DNA of 64,000 bases from Cupriavidus sp. EM10 (GCF_018729255.1 NZ_CP076060.1:3446501-3510500); one strand, 5' to 3'. Shown: positions 11,951-23,598, numbered from the stretch's first letter. Program-made: numbers and translations. The notes: generated by a model from the sequence alone, not told the origin.

Positions 11951-12826
11951 TTAGACCGCAGCTGCGCCGCTGACGATTTCCGACAGTTCCTTCGTGATCG
12001 CTGCCTGGCGGGTCTTGTTGTAGACCAGCTGCAGCTCACCAATCACGTTCTTGGCGTTGTCGGAAGCCGCCTTCATGGCCACCATGCGCGCGGATTGCTC
12101 CGACGCCATGTTCTCGGCCACGGCCTGATACACCAGCGCCTCGACGTAGCGGACGAGCAGCTCTTCCACTACGGTCTGGGCGTCGGGCTCGTAGATGTAA
12201 TCCCACGAGTAGGCGCGCTTTTCATCTTCGGTCTGGGTCAGCTTGTCAGCCGCCAGCGGCAGCAGTTGCTCGACCATCGGCTCCTGCTTCATCGTGTTGA
12301 TGAACCTGGTATAGGCCAGGTACACCGCGTCGACTTCGCCGTTGGTAAAGGCATCCAGCTGGACCTTGATGGCGCCGATCAGCTTTTCCAGATGCGGGGT
12401 GTCACCGAGGTGCACCACGTTCGAGACCACCTTGGCGCCGATGCGACCCAGGAACTGCATGCCCTTGGTACCGATGGCGGTCGCTTGCACGTCCACGCCG
12501 CGGTTCTGCAGGGTCTTCAGTTCATTCGTCACGGCTCGCAGCACGTTGGTATTCATGCCGCCGCACAGACCCTTGTCGGTCGTCACCACGATCATGCCGA
12601 CGCGCTTGACGTCGCGCTCCACCATGAACGGATGCTTGAACTCGGGGTTGGCAGTGGCCAGGTGCGCTGCGATATTGCGCACTTTCTCAGCGTACGGACG
12701 GGCGTTCCGCATCCGCTCCTGCGCCTTGCGCATCTTGGATGCGGCGACCATTTCCATCGCCTTGGTGATCTTTCGCGTGTTCTGCACGCTCTTGATCTTG
12801 GTTCGAATCTCTTTCGTTCCGGCCAT
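11951..12826 (-). CDS. atpG: ATP synthase F1 subunit gamma
   Basis: Gamma is the rotating shaft of F1. The 291-residue product begins [20 protein letters not shown], has the conserved [13 protein letters not shown] segment, and ends with the family C-terminal helix ([16 protein letters not shown]). I chose the ATG at 12826, because MAGTKEIR is the conserved N-terminus; a run of T/C-rich DNA precedes it on + (GGAAAG on the coding strand) as ribosome-binding site. Confidence 0.97.
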   Translation of the reverse strand: MAGTKEIRTKIKSVQNTRKITKAMEMVAASKMRKAQERMRNARPYAEKVRNIAAHLATANPEFKHPFMVERDVKRVGMIVVTTDKGLCGGMNTNVLRAVTNELKTLQNRGVDVQATAIGTKGMQFLGRIGAKVVSNVVHLGDTPHLEKLIGAIKVQLDAFTNGEVDAVYLAYTRFINTMKQEPMVEQLLPLAADKLTQTEDEKRAYSWDYIYEPDAQTVVEELLVRYVEALVYQAVAENMASEQSARMVAMKAASDNAKNVIGELQLVYNKTRQAAITKELSEIVSGAAAV

Positions 12827-12897
12827 ATCTTTCCTCTCCATTCGTGCCGCGCCGCTTGCCTTGCGGCAGCTACGGCGCGGTCCGTGGAATCACGCGG

Positions 12898-14439
12898 TTA
12901 GAACGCGGCGGACTTCCTGAAATCCTCGATCGCTGCACGCAGGGCGGCTTCGTCGTCCTTCGACAGATCCTTGGTATCTTCGATGCGGTTGACGAGGTCG
13001 GCGAACTTGGTCTTCAGATGGTCGTGCAGGCCCTTTTCGAACGGCAGGATGTCCTTCACGTCGACGTTGTCGAGGAAACCATTGTTCGCGGCATACAGCG
13101 ACGCGGCCAGTTGCCACACCTGCAGCGGCTGGTATTGCGGCTGCTTCAGCAGTTCCGTCACGCGGCGGCCGCGCTCCAGCTGCTTGCGGGTGGCATCGTC
13201 CAGGTCCGAGGCGAACTGCGCGAACGCAGCCAGTTCACGGTACTGGGCCAGGTCGGTACGGATACCGCCGGACAGCTTCTTGACGACCTTGGTCTGTGCA
13301 GCACCACCCACGCGCGACACCGAGATACCGGCGTTGATAGCGGGGCGGACACCGGCGTTGAACAGGTCGGTTTCCAGGAAGATCTGGCCGTCGGTGATCG
13401 AGATCACGTTGGTCGGCACGAACGCGGACACGTCGCCGGCCTGCGTTTCGATCACGGGCAGCGCGGTCAGCGAACCGGTCTTGCCGGTGACGGCGCCGTT
13501 CGTAAACTTGGCCACGTAGTCTTCATTCACGCGGGCCGCACGCTCCAGCAGACGCGAGTGCAGGTAGAACACGTCGCCCGGGTAGGCTTCGCGGCCCGGC
13601 GGGCGGCGCAGCAGCAGCGACACCTGGCGGTAGGCCCAGGCCTGCTTGGTCAGATCGTCATAAACGATCAGCGCATCTTCGCCGCGGTCGCGGAAGTATT
13701 CGCCCATCGTGCAGCCGGCGTAGGCAGCCAGGTACTGCATGGCGGCCGAGTCCGAAGCCGATGCGGCCACGACGATCGTGTATTCCATGGCGCCGTGCTC
13801 TTCGAGCTTGCGCACCACGTTCGAGATCGTCGAAGCCTTCTGGCCGATTGCCACGTACACGCAGAAGACGCCCTTGCCCTTCTGGTTGATGATGGCATCG
13901 ACGGCCACGGCGGTCTTGCCCGTCTGACGGTCGCCAATGATCAGCTCGCGCTGGCCACGGCCGATCGGCACCATCGCGTCGATCGACTTCAGGCCGGTCT
14001 GCACCGGCTGGCTCACCGACTGACGTGCGATCACGCCCGGGGCCACCTTCTCGATCACGTCCGTTTCCTTGGCGTTGATCGGGCCCTTGCCGTCGATCGG
14101 CTGGCCCAGCGTGTTGACCACGCGGCCCAGCAGTTCCTTGCCAACCGGCACTTCCAGAATGCGGCCGGTGCACTTGACCGTATCGCCTTCCGAAATGTGT
14201 TCGTAATCGCCCAGCACCACGGCACCCACCGAGTCACGCTCGAGGTTCAGTGCCAGGCCAAACGTGTTACCCGGGAATTCCAGCATCTCGCCCTGCATCA
14301 CGCCGGACAGGCCATGCACGCGGCAGATACCATCGGTCACGGAAATCACCGTGCCGGTGTTGCGCACTTCAGCGTCGGCGCCAAGACCCGAGATGCGGGA
14401 CTTGATCAGCTCGCTGATTTCTGAGGGGTTCAGTTGCAT
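12898..14439 (-). CDS. atpA: ATP synthase F1 subunit alpha
   Basis: Alpha is the non-catalytic nucleotide-binding subunit of the F1 head. The 513-residue product has the P-loop [15 protein letters not shown], the segment [12 protein letters not shown] and the alpha-subunit signature [13 protein letters not shown]. The start is the ATG of [15 protein letters not shown] at 14439, matching the conserved N-terminus; the GTG codon just before it is unlikely. It sits between atpH and atpG. Confidence 0.98.
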   Translation of the reverse strand: MQLNPSEISELIKSRISGLGADAEVRNTGTVISVTDGICRVHGLSGVMQGEMLEFPGNTFGLALNLERDSVGAVVLGDYEHISEGDTVKCTGRILEVPVGKELLGRVVNTLGQPIDGKGPINAKETDVIEKVAPGVIARQSVSQPVQTGLKSIDAMVPIGRGQRELIIGDRQTGKTAVAVDAIINQKGKGVFCVYVAIGQKASTISNVVRKLEEHGAMEYTIVVAASASDSAAMQYLAAYAGCTMGEYFRDRGEDALIVYDDLTKQAWAYRQVSLLLRRPPGREAYPGDVFYLHSRLLERAARVNEDYVAKFTNGAVTGKTGSLTALPVIETQAGDVSAFVPTNVISITDGQIFLETDLFNAGVRPAINAGISVSRVGGAAQTKVVKKLSGGIRTDLAQYRELAAFAQFASDLDDATRKQLERGRRVTELLKQPQYQPLQVWQLAASLYAANNGFLDNVDVKDILPFEKGLHDHLKTKFADLVNRIEDTKDLSKDDEAALRAAIEDFRKSAAF

Positions 14440-14478
14440 CACAATGCTCCTAATTCTTCAATCCGTCGGCCGTTGCGG

Positions 14479-15021
14479 TCAGGCGGTCAGCGTGGCTTGC
14501 ATGGCAGCCAGGCGCGCGCGCACGGAGGTGTCGAGCACTTCGTCGCCGACCTTGACGCTCACGCCGCCAATCAGCGACGGGTCCACCGCCACCTTTGCGT
14601 ACAGCTTGCGACCGAACTTGCGTTCGAGTGCGGCGACCAGTTCCTTCGTCTGCGAATCGTCCAGCGGGAAAGCGCTGGTGATCTCGACGTCGGACGAACC
14701 CTCGCGGGCATTCTTGAGCGCATGGAACTGTTCGGCGACTTCCGGCAGCACCGTCAGGCGGTTGTTCTCCACCAGCAGGTTGACGAAGCGACGCGCTTCA
14801 TCGTTCACCGGGCTCTTCAGCACCGACAGGAACACTTCCAGGAGCTTTTCGCCCGGGACGTTCGGATCGGTGGCGAGCGCCTGCATGTCGGGGTTGGCGG
14901 CAACTTGCCCCATCTCCGACACCAGCTCGGACCATGCACCCAGGTTGCCTGCACCGGCTTCGCTCGCGACGCGGAACAGCGCCTCGGCGTAGGGACGGGC
15001 AATGGTTGCGGTTTCAGCCAT
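14479..15021 (-). CDS. atpH: ATP synthase F1 subunit delta
   Basis: Delta ties the top of F1 to the peripheral stalk b subunits. The 180-residue product begins [19 protein letters not shown] and ends with the conserved C-terminal region ([20 protein letters not shown], then RLAAMQATL). Length is normal. Only two bases separate it from atpF, which suggests translational coupling. Confidence 0.97.
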   Translation of the reverse strand: MAETATIARPYAEALFRVASEAGAGNLGAWSELVSEMGQVAANPDMQALATDPNVPGEKLLEVFLSVLKSPVNDEARRFVNLLVENNRLTVLPEVAEQFHALKNAREGSSDVEITSAFPLDDSQTKELVAALERKFGRKLYAKVAVDPSLIGGVSVKVGDEVLDTSVRARLAAMQATLTA

Positions 15022-15023
15022 GA

Positions 15024-15494
15024 TTAGAGCTCAGCCTTGAGTTGATTGAGCAGGTCTGCGTGCACCTGCGCGTTCACTTCACGCTTGAGGATCTGCTCTG
15101 CACCCTTCACTGCCAGCACGGCGACCTGATCGCGCAGCGTTTCGCGGGCGCGGGTCACTTGCTGCTCTGCCTCGGCCTTGGCCTGGGCGATGATGCGTGC
15201 GGCTTCTGCCTGGGCGTTCTGCTTGATCTCGTCGGCGGCGACCTGGGCGCGCTTCTCAGCGTCGGCCACACGTTGCGCGCCTTCGGTGCGGGCTTCGGCC
15301 ATGGCCTGGTCCACACGCTTGTTGGCGAGTTCAAGCTCCGCCTTGCCCTTTTCGGCAGCGGCGAGGCCATCGGCGATCTTCTTTGCGCGTTCGTCGAGCG
15401 CCTTCACCAGCGGCGGCCAAATAAATTTGGCAACAACCCACCACAGGATGAAGAACACGACCATCTGCGCAAAAAACGTTGCGTTCAGATTCAT
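15024..15494 (-). CDS. atpF: ATP synthase Fo subunit b
   Basis: Subunit b forms the peripheral stator stalk. The 156-residue product has one N-terminal membrane helix ([20 protein letters not shown]) followed by a long charged, alanine-rich coiled coil up to the C-terminus. It sits between atpE and atpH in the standard order. Confidence 0.97.
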   Translation of the reverse strand: MNLNATFFAQMVVFFILWWVVAKFIWPPLVKALDERAKKIADGLAAAEKGKAELELANKRVDQAMAEARTEGAQRVADAEKRAQVAADEIKQNAQAEAARIIAQAKAEAEQQVTRARETLRDQVAVLAVKGAEQILKREVNAQVHADLLNQLKAEL

Positions 15495-15599
15495 GGTGTG
15501 TTCCTTTCGGTAATCAAACTACAGATAAATGCACAAGGGCGGCCAGGCCATCGGACTGAGGCCTGCGCCGCCCGTCAGCATCATGCAGACCGAAAAGAC

Positions 15600-15881
<282 letters not shown>

Positions 15882-15929
15882 TTAGAGAGACTTAGAACCA
15901 AAAAACCAAAAAACCAAAAAACCGGAAAA

Positions 15930-16853
<924 letters not shown>

Positions 16854-17083
16854 TCACCCGGTATGCGTCTTGCTTAGGCCTACGGTCACATGACCGGTCA
16901 CCGCCTGCGCAAGGCCGCGCTATTGTTCTGGGCAAAACCTTACTCACGCAGCGCTTCACGGTTGTGACGTCCTGCGCGTAAAACCACTTGATATTCCGGA
17001 TGGGTGCCTCATCTGAGACCGAATCCCACGCCGTGGCTTCGCTTGTCGCATTGCCAGGGGCGACGGGATTCGCGTATCTCCGC

Positions 17084-17683
17084 TTAGCGGATCGCGAGCG
17101 CCACCCAATAAGTCTTGAGCGCCAACAGGAACGTGACCAGCATCGGCACCCAGCGCAGATCGCGGTACAGCACGATCACCAATACGAGCAGTGCCATCGT
17201 GCCGAAGACCTTGATCGCCTCGCCGGCCACCAGGCCGCCGACCGACGGCTGCTTGCGCGACATGTACAGCCGCAGCGCGAAGAAGCCGCTGGGGACGAAA
17301 CATGCCATGCCGCCGAAGAAGGCCGACCAGCCCGACGGTGCATGCTCATGCGCGAACACCGCCCAGGCCATCGCCGACAGCAGCGTCACGGCGATCTGCG
17401 CCAGCACCACCTTGCCCGGTGTCATGCGCGACGGGCGCAACGCGCGCTCCCCCAGCAATTTCACCGCTTCGGTGTGCGACAGCGGATCGACAGCTTCGTC
17501 TTCACGCCCGGCGCTATCATCCCAGTCATCACGCCAATCATCGTCTCGACGATTGCCGCGGGATGCCTTACCGGCTTGCGATATGTCCTGCTGACGGTCT
17601 CGAACCACCACCTGCCTAGCCTCGTTCCAGGCCGGAACTTCTTGCGTCCGGCCAGAATTCAAACCGCACGATTCTATTAGCAA
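17084..17683 (-). CDS. atpI: ATP synthase protein I
   Basis: AtpI assists assembly of the c ring and is the usual first gene of atp operons. The product has a long, charged, poorly conserved N-terminal tail (DDDWRDDWDD) followed by four predicted membrane helices (KVVLAQIAVTLLSAMAWAVF, then GWSAFFGGMACFVPSGFF, AIKVFGTMALLVLVIVLY and VPMLVTFLLALKTYWVAL). The frame opens with TTG at 17683 and has no early ATG, so the true start is uncertain and probably lies further in. Family assignment rests on helix pattern and position. Confidence 0.82.
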   Translation of the reverse strand: MLIESCGLNSGRTQEVPAWNEARQVVVRDRQQDISQAGKASRGNRRDDDWRDDWDDSAGREDEAVDPLSHTEAVKLLGERALRPSRMTPGKVVLAQIAVTLLSAMAWAVFAHEHAPSGWSAFFGGMACFVPSGFFALRLYMSRKQPSVGGLVAGEAIKVFGTMALLVLVIVLYRDLRWVPMLVTFLLALKTYWVALAIR

Positions 17684-18033
17684 TCGCCAACACGAGTCAA
17701 TCTGCTTTCAGTTAGCTTGCAGTGAATTTCGCACAACGGTTGCTATCACGCCTTCATGATGGATGGTGTGAAATTGCGCGGCAATGATGCGTAACGTAAT
17801 TGGATTGCGCACGCTTGCGCGCGCATGATGGCGAATCGGCCATCGCTGGCGCCACTTTGGACCTGCATCCGGAATGGTCAGCGTCGGCGACGCGTGCGGT
17901 TATCGCGCAGATTCCTGCCGCGGCCGGGTGCATGCCGCCCGGGCTGTCGCGTCGCATCAACAGCCCGGCAATTTCATGGGCAAATCGATTGCCGTATACC
18001 GAGGAAACGTATACGGCAACCGGCGTCACAGAA
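17684..18033. other. Intergenic region between atpI and parB
   Basis: No gene is seen in these 350 bp. They hold the upstream region of the atp operon, which is AT-richer near 17670-17770, and the 3' end of the parB transcript with the GTATAC inverted pair described separately. Confidence 0.6.
17990..18018. repeat. Inverted repeat with two GTATAC palindromes after parB
   Basis: The arms TTGCCGTATAC and GTATACGGCAA are perfect reverse complements around a 9-nt spacer, so each arm ends in a GTATAC palindrome (17994-17999 and 18009-18014). It lies about 15 bp past the parB stop. In RNA it would fold into an 11-bp stem and could serve as a 3' structure, although no clear T run follows. The same hexamer is strongly clustered at 62.3-63.0 kb. 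Confidence 0.6.
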
Positions 18034-18927
18034 TCAAGCGCTGGCCGCAGGCTCGCGCAAGCGCGTCAGCACCCCGTCGAGCGCGTCGTTGCTGGTGAAG
18101 TGGATGGTCAACTGGCCCTTGCCGCGTGCGCCGAGCTTGATCTGCACCGCCAGCCCGAGCATGTCGGACAGCTCCTCTTCCAGCCGCGCCACATCGCGGG
18201 TGCCATTGCCCTGCTTCTGCTTGAGCGATTTCAGGTCGAATGGCTTCAGCGTCGACGCGACGAGCTTTTCGGTTTCGCGCACCGACAGCCGCTTGTTCAC
18301 GATCTGGTTGGCCAGCGTGATCTGGTTGGCGCCGTCCACGGCCAGCAGCGCGCGGGCGTGCCCCATGTCCAGATCGCCGGCCATCAGCATGGTCTGCACC
18401 GGCGACGCCAGGTTCAGCAGGCGCAGCAGGTTCGACACCGCGCTGCGCGAACGGCCGACCGATTCGGCCGCCTGCTCGTGCGTGAAACTGAATTCGCGGA
18501 TCAGGCGCATGATGCCTTGCGCCTCTTCCAGCGGGTTCAGGTCTTCGCGCTGGATGTTCTCGATCAACGCCATCGCTGCGGCGGCCTCGTCGGGCACGTC
18601 CTTCACCAGCACCGGCACCTTGTCGAGCCCCGCCAGCTTCGAGGCGCGGTAGCGGCGTTCGCCGGCGATGATCTCGTACCGGTCCGGCTCCGCCACGCGG
18701 CGCACCAGAATCGGCTGCATCAGGCCCTGCGCGCGGATGCTTGCCGCCAGTTCCTGCAGCGCGCCTTCGTCCATGCGGGTGCGCGGCTGGTACTTGCCTG
18801 GCTGCAACTGATGCACGCCAAGCACCGACGGCGCGCCCTTCTGCCTTGCGGTCTCGACAATCTCGGCCGGCCCGCCCAGCAGTGCTTCCAGCCCCCGGCC
18901 CAGACCCTTCTTCTTAGCGGTCACCAT
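18034..18927 (-). CDS. parB: Chromosome partitioning protein ParB
   Basis: ParB is the CTP-dependent clamp that loads at parS and spreads along DNA for chromosome segregation. The 297-residue product starts MVTAKKKGLGRGLEALLGG, as typical for chromosomal ParB. It contains the CTP-binding box GERRYRASKLAGL, the ENIQREDLNPLEEA segment and the helix-turn-helix THEQAAESVGRSRSAVSNLL, and ends in a dimerisation domain. It follows parA after a 32-bp gap. Four parS sites lie 2-5 kb away. Confidence 0.97.
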   Translation of the reverse strand: MVTAKKKGLGRGLEALLGGPAEIVETARQKGAPSVLGVHQLQPGKYQPRTRMDEGALQELAASIRAQGLMQPILVRRVAEPDRYEIIAGERRYRASKLAGLDKVPVLVKDVPDEAAAAMALIENIQREDLNPLEEAQGIMRLIREFSFTHEQAAESVGRSRSAVSNLLRLLNLASPVQTMLMAGDLDMGHARALLAVDGANQITLANQIVNKRLSVRETEKLVASTLKPFDLKSLKQKQGNGTRDVARLEEELSDMLGLAVQIKLGARGKGQLTIHFTSNDALDGVLTRLREPAASA

Positions 18928-18959
18928 GCTCGCCACCCTTCCCTGTCTGTTCGTGCCGC

Positions 18960-19733
18960 TCAACCGAGCTGGCGTACGCGCGCGATCATTTCGGCGCCAA
19001 AATCGAGATACGCCTTGGCGCCCTTCGAGGACGCATCGAATGCCACGCCCGGCATGCCATAGGACGGCGCTTCGGCCAGCCGCACATTGCGCGGGATCAC
19101 GGTCTTGAATACCTTTTCCGCGAAATGGGCCTCGAGCTGTGCCGACACCTGCTGCTGAAGCGTCACGCGCGGGTCGAACATCACCCGCAGCAGGCCGATC
19201 ACCTTGAGTTCCCGATTCAGGTTGGCATGCACCTGCTTGATCGTATTGACCAGGTCCGACAGCCCTTCGAGCGCGAAGTATTCGCACTGCATCGGCACGA
19301 TCACGCCATGTGCGGCGCACAAGCCGTTCAGCGTCAACAGCGACAGCGACGGCGGGCAGTCGATCAGCACGAAGTCGTACTGGTCGTCCACCTCGGCCAG
19401 CGCCTGCTTCAACCGCCGCTCGCGCTGGTCCAGCTCCACCAGCTCCACTTCGGCACCGGCCAGTTCGCGGTTGGCCGGCAGCACGTCGTAGCGGCCCGAT
19501 TCCGATCGGCGGGTTGCCTGCTGTACCGACGCCAGGCCCACCAGCACCTGGTACACGCTGTGTTCCAGCGACTGCTTGTCGATGCCCGAGCCCATCGAGG
19601 CATTGCCCTGCGGGTCCAGGTCGACCAGCAGCACGCGCTGATCCTGCGCGGCCAGACCGGCGGCCAGATTCACCGTGGTGGTGGTCTTGCCGACGCCGCC
19701 CTTCTGGTTAGCGATCACGAATACCTTGGCCAT
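18960..19733 (-). CDS. parA: Chromosome partitioning ATPase ParA (Soj)
   Basis: ParA is the nucleoid-bound ATPase that moves ParB-parS complexes. The 257-residue product has the deviant Walker [15 protein letters not shown] near residues 10-20, the Walker A' DLDPQGNAS and Walker [14 protein letters not shown]. The short N-terminus without a DNA-binding domain fits chromosomal rather than plasmid type Ia ParA. I chose the ATG at 19733 ([13 protein letters not shown]), the conserved start; the frame opens 13 codons earlier. Confidence 0.97.
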   Translation of the reverse strand: MAKVFVIANQKGGVGKTTTTVNLAAGLAAQDQRVLLVDLDPQGNASMGSGIDKQSLEHSVYQVLVGLASVQQATRRSESGRYDVLPANRELAGAEVELVELDQRERRLKQALAEVDDQYDFVLIDCPPSLSLLTLNGLCAAHGVIVPMQCEYFALEGLSDLVNTIKQVHANLNRELKVIGLLRVMFDPRVTLQQQVSAQLEAHFAEKVFKTVIPRNVRLAEAPSYGMPGVAFDASSKGAKAYLDFGAEMIARVRQLG

Positions 19734-19810
19734 ATGCGCTTGCAGCTCCCTGTTTGTGCCATTCGTATTCATTGCACGAATAACACCACCCCAAATTCAA
19801 ATCCGCGAAT

Positions 19811-20517
19811 TCAACGTCGCGATAACACTACAAGATGCCGCTCCGCGTCCAGCTCGGGGACGGACAGCTTCGGCACCGCTTCCACCTGCCAGCGCTTCAT
19901 CAGGCCAGCGGCCTCCATGCGGTCGATCTCGGCCTGTGGATAGACACCCTTCATCGCAAGCAGCTTCCCGCCTGGTGCGAGCAAGTGACCGGACAGGTTC
20001 ACAAAGTCAGTCAGCTCCGCAAATGCGCGCGAGGTGATCACGGCATAGCCAGTGGCATCCTCGATCTTCTCCACCGGCCCCCAATGCGCGGCCGCATTGG
20101 TCAGGTGCAGTTGGGCGCGGCACTGCGTCAGGAACGCCGTCTTCTTCTGGACGATGTCGACCATCAGTACGGACACGTCCGGGCAGGCAATGGCAAGTGG
20201 CATCCCCGGCATGCCGCCACCCGAGCCGACGTCCAGCACCCTGCCCGCGCAGCGTCGGGTACTGCCGTGCTGCGAGCGGCTTCCGCCAGCGCCGGCACTG
20301 CGGCCAGCGAATCGAGCATGTGGTGGGTTAGCATCTCGTCGGGATGACGGATGGCGGTGAGGTTGTAGACGCTGTTCCACTTGCGGAGCAGCGTCAGGTA
20401 CGCGAACAACGCCTCGATCTGGGCAGGTGCCAGCGCGAGGCCGATGGCCACCAGGCCTGCTTCCAGGCGCTGGCGCTGCGCGGCCTCGTCGACCACGGTG
20501 TATCGAAAGCCGCCCAC
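19811..20517 (-). CDS. rsmG: 16S rRNA (guanine-527-N7)-methyltransferase RsmG (frameshifted)
   Basis: RsmG (GidB) methylates G527 of 16S rRNA using S-adenosylmethionine. The N-terminal part ([20 protein letters not shown]) and the SAM-binding part ([17 protein letters not shown]) are in different frames. The switch falls at about 20235-20248, right before the glycine-rich SAM loop. One extra G in the GGG run of the coding strand (CCC at 20239-20241 on +) rejoins them as [12 protein letters not shown] infer an under-called homopolymer. The GTG start at 20517 directly follows the mnmG stop, so the two are coupled; there is no better ATG. Confidence 0.92.
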
Positions 20518-22472
20518 TCAGGCAGCCTCCTGGCCGTCGCCGGCCTTCGCGTTGGCTTGCCCGGTGCGTCCCATGCCCTTCTTCTTCAGATGGACCAGCA
20601 GCAGCGAGATCGCAGCCGGCGTGACGCCGGAGATGCGCGAAGCCTGGCCGAGCGTTTCCGGCCGATGCTGGTTCAGCTTCTGGCTGACTTCGAAGCCCAG
20701 GCCACGGACCTCGGTGTAGTCGAAATCGAGCGGCAGCTTCGTAGCCTCGTTGGCGCCCAGCTTGTCTACTTCGGCGGCCTGGCGGGCGATGTAACCGTGG
20801 TACTTGATGCCGATCTCGATCTGCTCGCGGATCTGCTCGGCCAGCATTTCGTCATCGGCAAGCGGCGCCTCCGGAGCGTAGCGGCCATCCTGTACGCTCA
20901 CCAGGGCCTCGTAACCAACTTCCGGGCGGCGCAGCAGGTCGGCCAGCGAATACTCACGCTCGATGGCCTTGCCCAGCAGCGGCACGGCGTCGGCCTCCGG
21001 CAGGAGCGTTGGATTGACCCAAGTCGACTTCAGGCGCTCTGTTTCACGTGAAACAGCGTCGCGCTTGCGGTTGAAGGCATCCCAGCGAACATCGTCCACC
21101 ACGCCGAGTTCGCGGCCGACTTCGGTCAGGCGCATGTCGGCGTTGTCTTCGCGCAGGCTCAAGCGGAACTCGGCCCGGCTCGTGAACATGCGGTACGGCT
21201 CGGTCACGCCGCGCGTAATCAGGTCATCGACTAGCACACCCAGGTATGCCTGGTCACGGCGCGGCGTCCAGGCGTCGCGTTCGCGCACGAAGCAGCCGGC
21301 GTTGATACCGGCCAGCAGACCCTGTGCGGCCGCCTCTTCGTAGCCGGTCGTGCCGTTGATCTGGCCAGCGAAGAACAGCCCCGCGATGGCCTTGCTCTCC
21401 AGCGACGCCTTCAGGCCGCGCGGATCGAAGTAGTCGTATTCGATGGCGTAGCCCGGGCGCAGGATGTGGGCGTTCTCCATGCCGCGAATCGAGTGCACCA
21501 GGTCAAGCTGCACATCGAATGGCAGACTGGTGGAGATGCCGTTCGGGTAGAACTCGTTCGTGGTCAGCCCTTCCGGCTCAAGGAAGATCTGGTGGCTTTC
21601 CTTGCCGGAAAAGCGGTGAATCTTGTCCTCGATGCTCGGACAGTAACGTGGCCCCACCCCCTCGATCACACCGGTGTACATCGGCGAGCGATCCAGCCCA
21701 CCCCGGATGATGTCGTGGGTACGGCTGTTGGTATGGGTGATCCAGCACGGCAACTGCTCGGGGTGTTGCTCCGGGCGGCCCAGGAACGAAAACACTGGCA
21801 CGGGATCCAGATCGCCGGGCTGTTCTTCCATCATGGAAAAGTCGATCGTCCGGCCGTCGATCCGCGGCGGCGTGCCTGTCTTCAGCCGGCCCTGCGGCAG
21901 CTTCAGTTCCTTCAGACGTGCCGACAGGGACACCGCAGCCGGATCGCCCGCCCGTCCGCCGGTGTAGTTGTCCAGGCCCACGTGGATCTTGCCGTCGAGG
22001 AACGTACCCGCCGTCAGGACCACGGCACGGGCGCGGAAGTCGATGCCCGCCTGGGTCCGTGCGCCTACTACGCGATCCCCTCCACCATCAGGTCGTCGAC
22101 GGCCTGCTGGAACAGCATCAGGTTCGGCTGGTTCTCCAGTCGCGTACGAATGGCCTTGCGGTATAGCACCCGGTCAGCCTGGGCACGCGTGGCGCGTACG
22201 GCCGGACCCTTGCTCGAATTGAGGATGCGGAACTGGATGCCGGACTCGTCGGTGGCAGCCGCCATCGCGCCGCCCATGGCGTCCACTTCCTTGACGAGAT
22301 GCCCCTTGCCGATACCGCCGATCGACGGATTGCAACTCATCTGGCCCAACGTTTCGATGTTGTGCGAGAGCAGCAGCGTCTGGCAGCCCATGCGCGCGGC
22401 AGCGAGGGCAGCTTCGGTGCCGGCGTGACCACCGCCGACGACAATGACGTCGAATTCTTTCGGGTAAAGCAT
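20518..22472 (-). CDS. mnmG: tRNA uridine-5-carboxymethylaminomethyl modification enzyme MnmG (frameshifted)
   Basis: MnmG (GidA) works with MnmE to modify U34 of several tRNAs, using FAD and methylene-tetrahydrofolate. The N-terminal 134 residues carry the FAD fold ([19 protein letters not shown]) and [14 protein letters not shown]. They run into a stop after MVEGIA. The rest ([28 protein letters not shown]) continues in another frame. One extra G in the GGGG run (CCCC at 22077-22080 on +) gives [15 protein letters not shown] and a full protein of about 651 residues. The codons for AVSRETE (21037-21057) contain a perfect parS site. It heads the mnmG-rsmG-parA-parB cluster. Confidence 0.95.
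21040..21055. promoter_or_regulatory. parS site inside mnmG
   Basis: The 16-bp palindrome TGTTTCACGTGAAACA is a perfect parS. It lies inside the mnmG coding sequence and encodes part of AVSRETE. It is one of four copies in 1.7 kb. Confidence 0.93.
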
Positions 22473-22559
22473 GGGGACACCTCCTCCAGGAGGCTGGGCG
22501 GGAAAAATCGGGATGCCGAATTATAGCGGCATTCGTTTGACGGGCTCTGCCCATCGGAA

Positions 22560-22575
22560 TGTTTCACGTGAAACA
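22560..22575. promoter_or_regulatory. parS site upstream of mnmG
   Basis: Perfect TGTTTCACGTGAAACA about 90 bp upstream of the mnmG start codon; a ParB loading site. Confidence 0.93.
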
Positions 22576-22608
22576 TGGCGCGTACGGTACCTGCGAGACG
22601 GCGATTTG

Positions 22609-22624
22609 TGTTCCACGTGAAACA
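22609..22624. promoter_or_regulatory. parS site upstream of mnmG (one-base variant)
   Basis: TGTTCCACGTGAAACA differs from the perfect palindrome at one position that is tolerated in the general parS consensus (TGTTNCACGTGAAACA). It is 49 bp from the previous site. Confidence 0.88.
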
Positions 22625-22645
22625 CTCACATCCTCGCGCACCCAA

Positions 22646-22674
22646 ACAAAAAGGCCCCGCATTCACGGGGCCTT
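22646..22674 (-). terminator. Intrinsic terminator after the N-formylglutamate amidohydrolase-like gene
   Basis: The arms AAGGCCCCG (22651-22659) and CGGGGCCTT (22666-22674) form a 9-bp stem, followed on the minus strand by a T run. It lies between two parS sites and ends the minus-strand transcript of the gene at 22708-23598. Confidence 0.85.
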
Positions 22675-22687
22675 GCTCAGCTGACAG

Positions 22688-22703
22688 TGTTTCACGTGAA
22701 ACA
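22688..22703. promoter_or_regulatory. parS site next to the N-formylglutamate amidohydrolase-like gene
   Basis: Perfect TGTTTCACGTGAAACA located between the stop codon of the gene at 22708 and its terminator. Confidence 0.93.
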
Positions 22704-22707
22704 TGCG

Positions 22708-23598
22708 TCAAATCTTGCTGCGAACATAGCTGGCGATACTTGCCGATAGCGTTGCAAGGTCCTGCCGCAAGGTTGCGAACCCTTCGTTCGGCGCCTTGGT
22801 CACCTCGTCCATATAGAGCGGCCGGCGGATCTCGATCTGCAGGCTGTTACGACGTTCCGCCGGCCGGCCGATCTGGGCGATCAGCTGGACGCCCTTGTAC
22901 GGATCGTTGCGCGCCACCGTGTAACCCATCGCTTTTAGCTCCCGTTCGACCAGATCCACAATGCCCGGCTCGCACGTCGTACCGTCCCGGTCGCCCAGCA
23001 CAAAGTCGGCCAGCGGGTGCGGGCTGTCGATCTTGAGCCGCTCGTAGGCGTTGTTCGGCATCGAGTGCAGGTTCAGGTGCCAGAGCGCGCCGAATCGTTG
23101 GTAGGCGCTCTCCACCGCCTCGGCCAGCGCCGCATGGTACGGCCGATAGTAGCGTCCGATCCGGCCCTGGACCTCTGCCACCGACAGCTGACGGTCATAG
23201 ATCGGCGTGGCTGCATCGATCTTTCGCCAGATCAGCCCGTAGCCCAGCCGGGTCTTCTCGCCAGGCGACAGCAGCGTCGGCCACGGCGCATCCAGCAGTT
23301 CGGGGTCCAGGTCCTCCAGCATCCGGTTCGGATCGATATAGACACGCGGAAATGTGGCGCCAATCAGCGTCCCGCCGACCTTGGGAATGGCAGACCACAG
23401 TGTGTCGATATGGGTATCCTCGCCGCCCCGCAGCCGCGCCAGCGGCACGGCTGCGCGGAAATCCGCAGGATAGTGGACGCCGCTGTGTGGCGAATCGCAA
23501 ACCAGCGGCAGCGCCTCCCCTTCCGGCAGCGCCAGCGTAAAGGGGCCGCCCGGCGCATCGCCCTGCACTGCCTGGTACGGTGTGTCGAACATCGCCAT
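22708..23598 (-). CDS. N-formylglutamate amidohydrolase family protein
   Basis: This zinc hydrolase family (HutG-like, FGase) cleaves N-formylglutamate and related N-acyl amino acids. The 296-residue product has the family motifs CDSPHSGVHYP, TLWSAIPKVGG, RVYIDPNR, a His/Glu-rich core with LNLHSMPN, and the C-terminal LQIEIRRPLYMDE. No other histidine-degradation gene is nearby, so the physiological substrate is open. It lies four bases downstream of the Bug receptor gene and is probably co-transcribed with it. Two ATGs two codons apart are equally possible starts. Confidence 0.85.
   Translation of the reverse strand: MAMFDTPYQAVQGDAPGGPFTLALPEGEALPLVCDSPHSGVHYPADFRAAVPLARLRGGEDTHIDTLWSAIPKVGGTLIGATFPRVYIDPNRMLEDLDPELLDAPWPTLLSPGEKTRLGYGLIWRKIDAATPIYDRQLSVAEVQGRIGRYYRPYHAALAEAVESAYQRFGALWHLNLHSMPNNAYERLKIDSPHPLADFVLGDRDGTTCEPGIVDLVERELKAMGYTVARNDPYKGVQLIAQIGRPAERRNSLQIEIRRPLYMDEVTKAPNEGFATLRQDLATLSASIASYVRSKI

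Noticed and set aside
20164..20517. The front part of rsmG as an independent small gene
   Set aside because: Its sequence is the N-terminal half of RsmG and it runs into nonsense only after the frame break.
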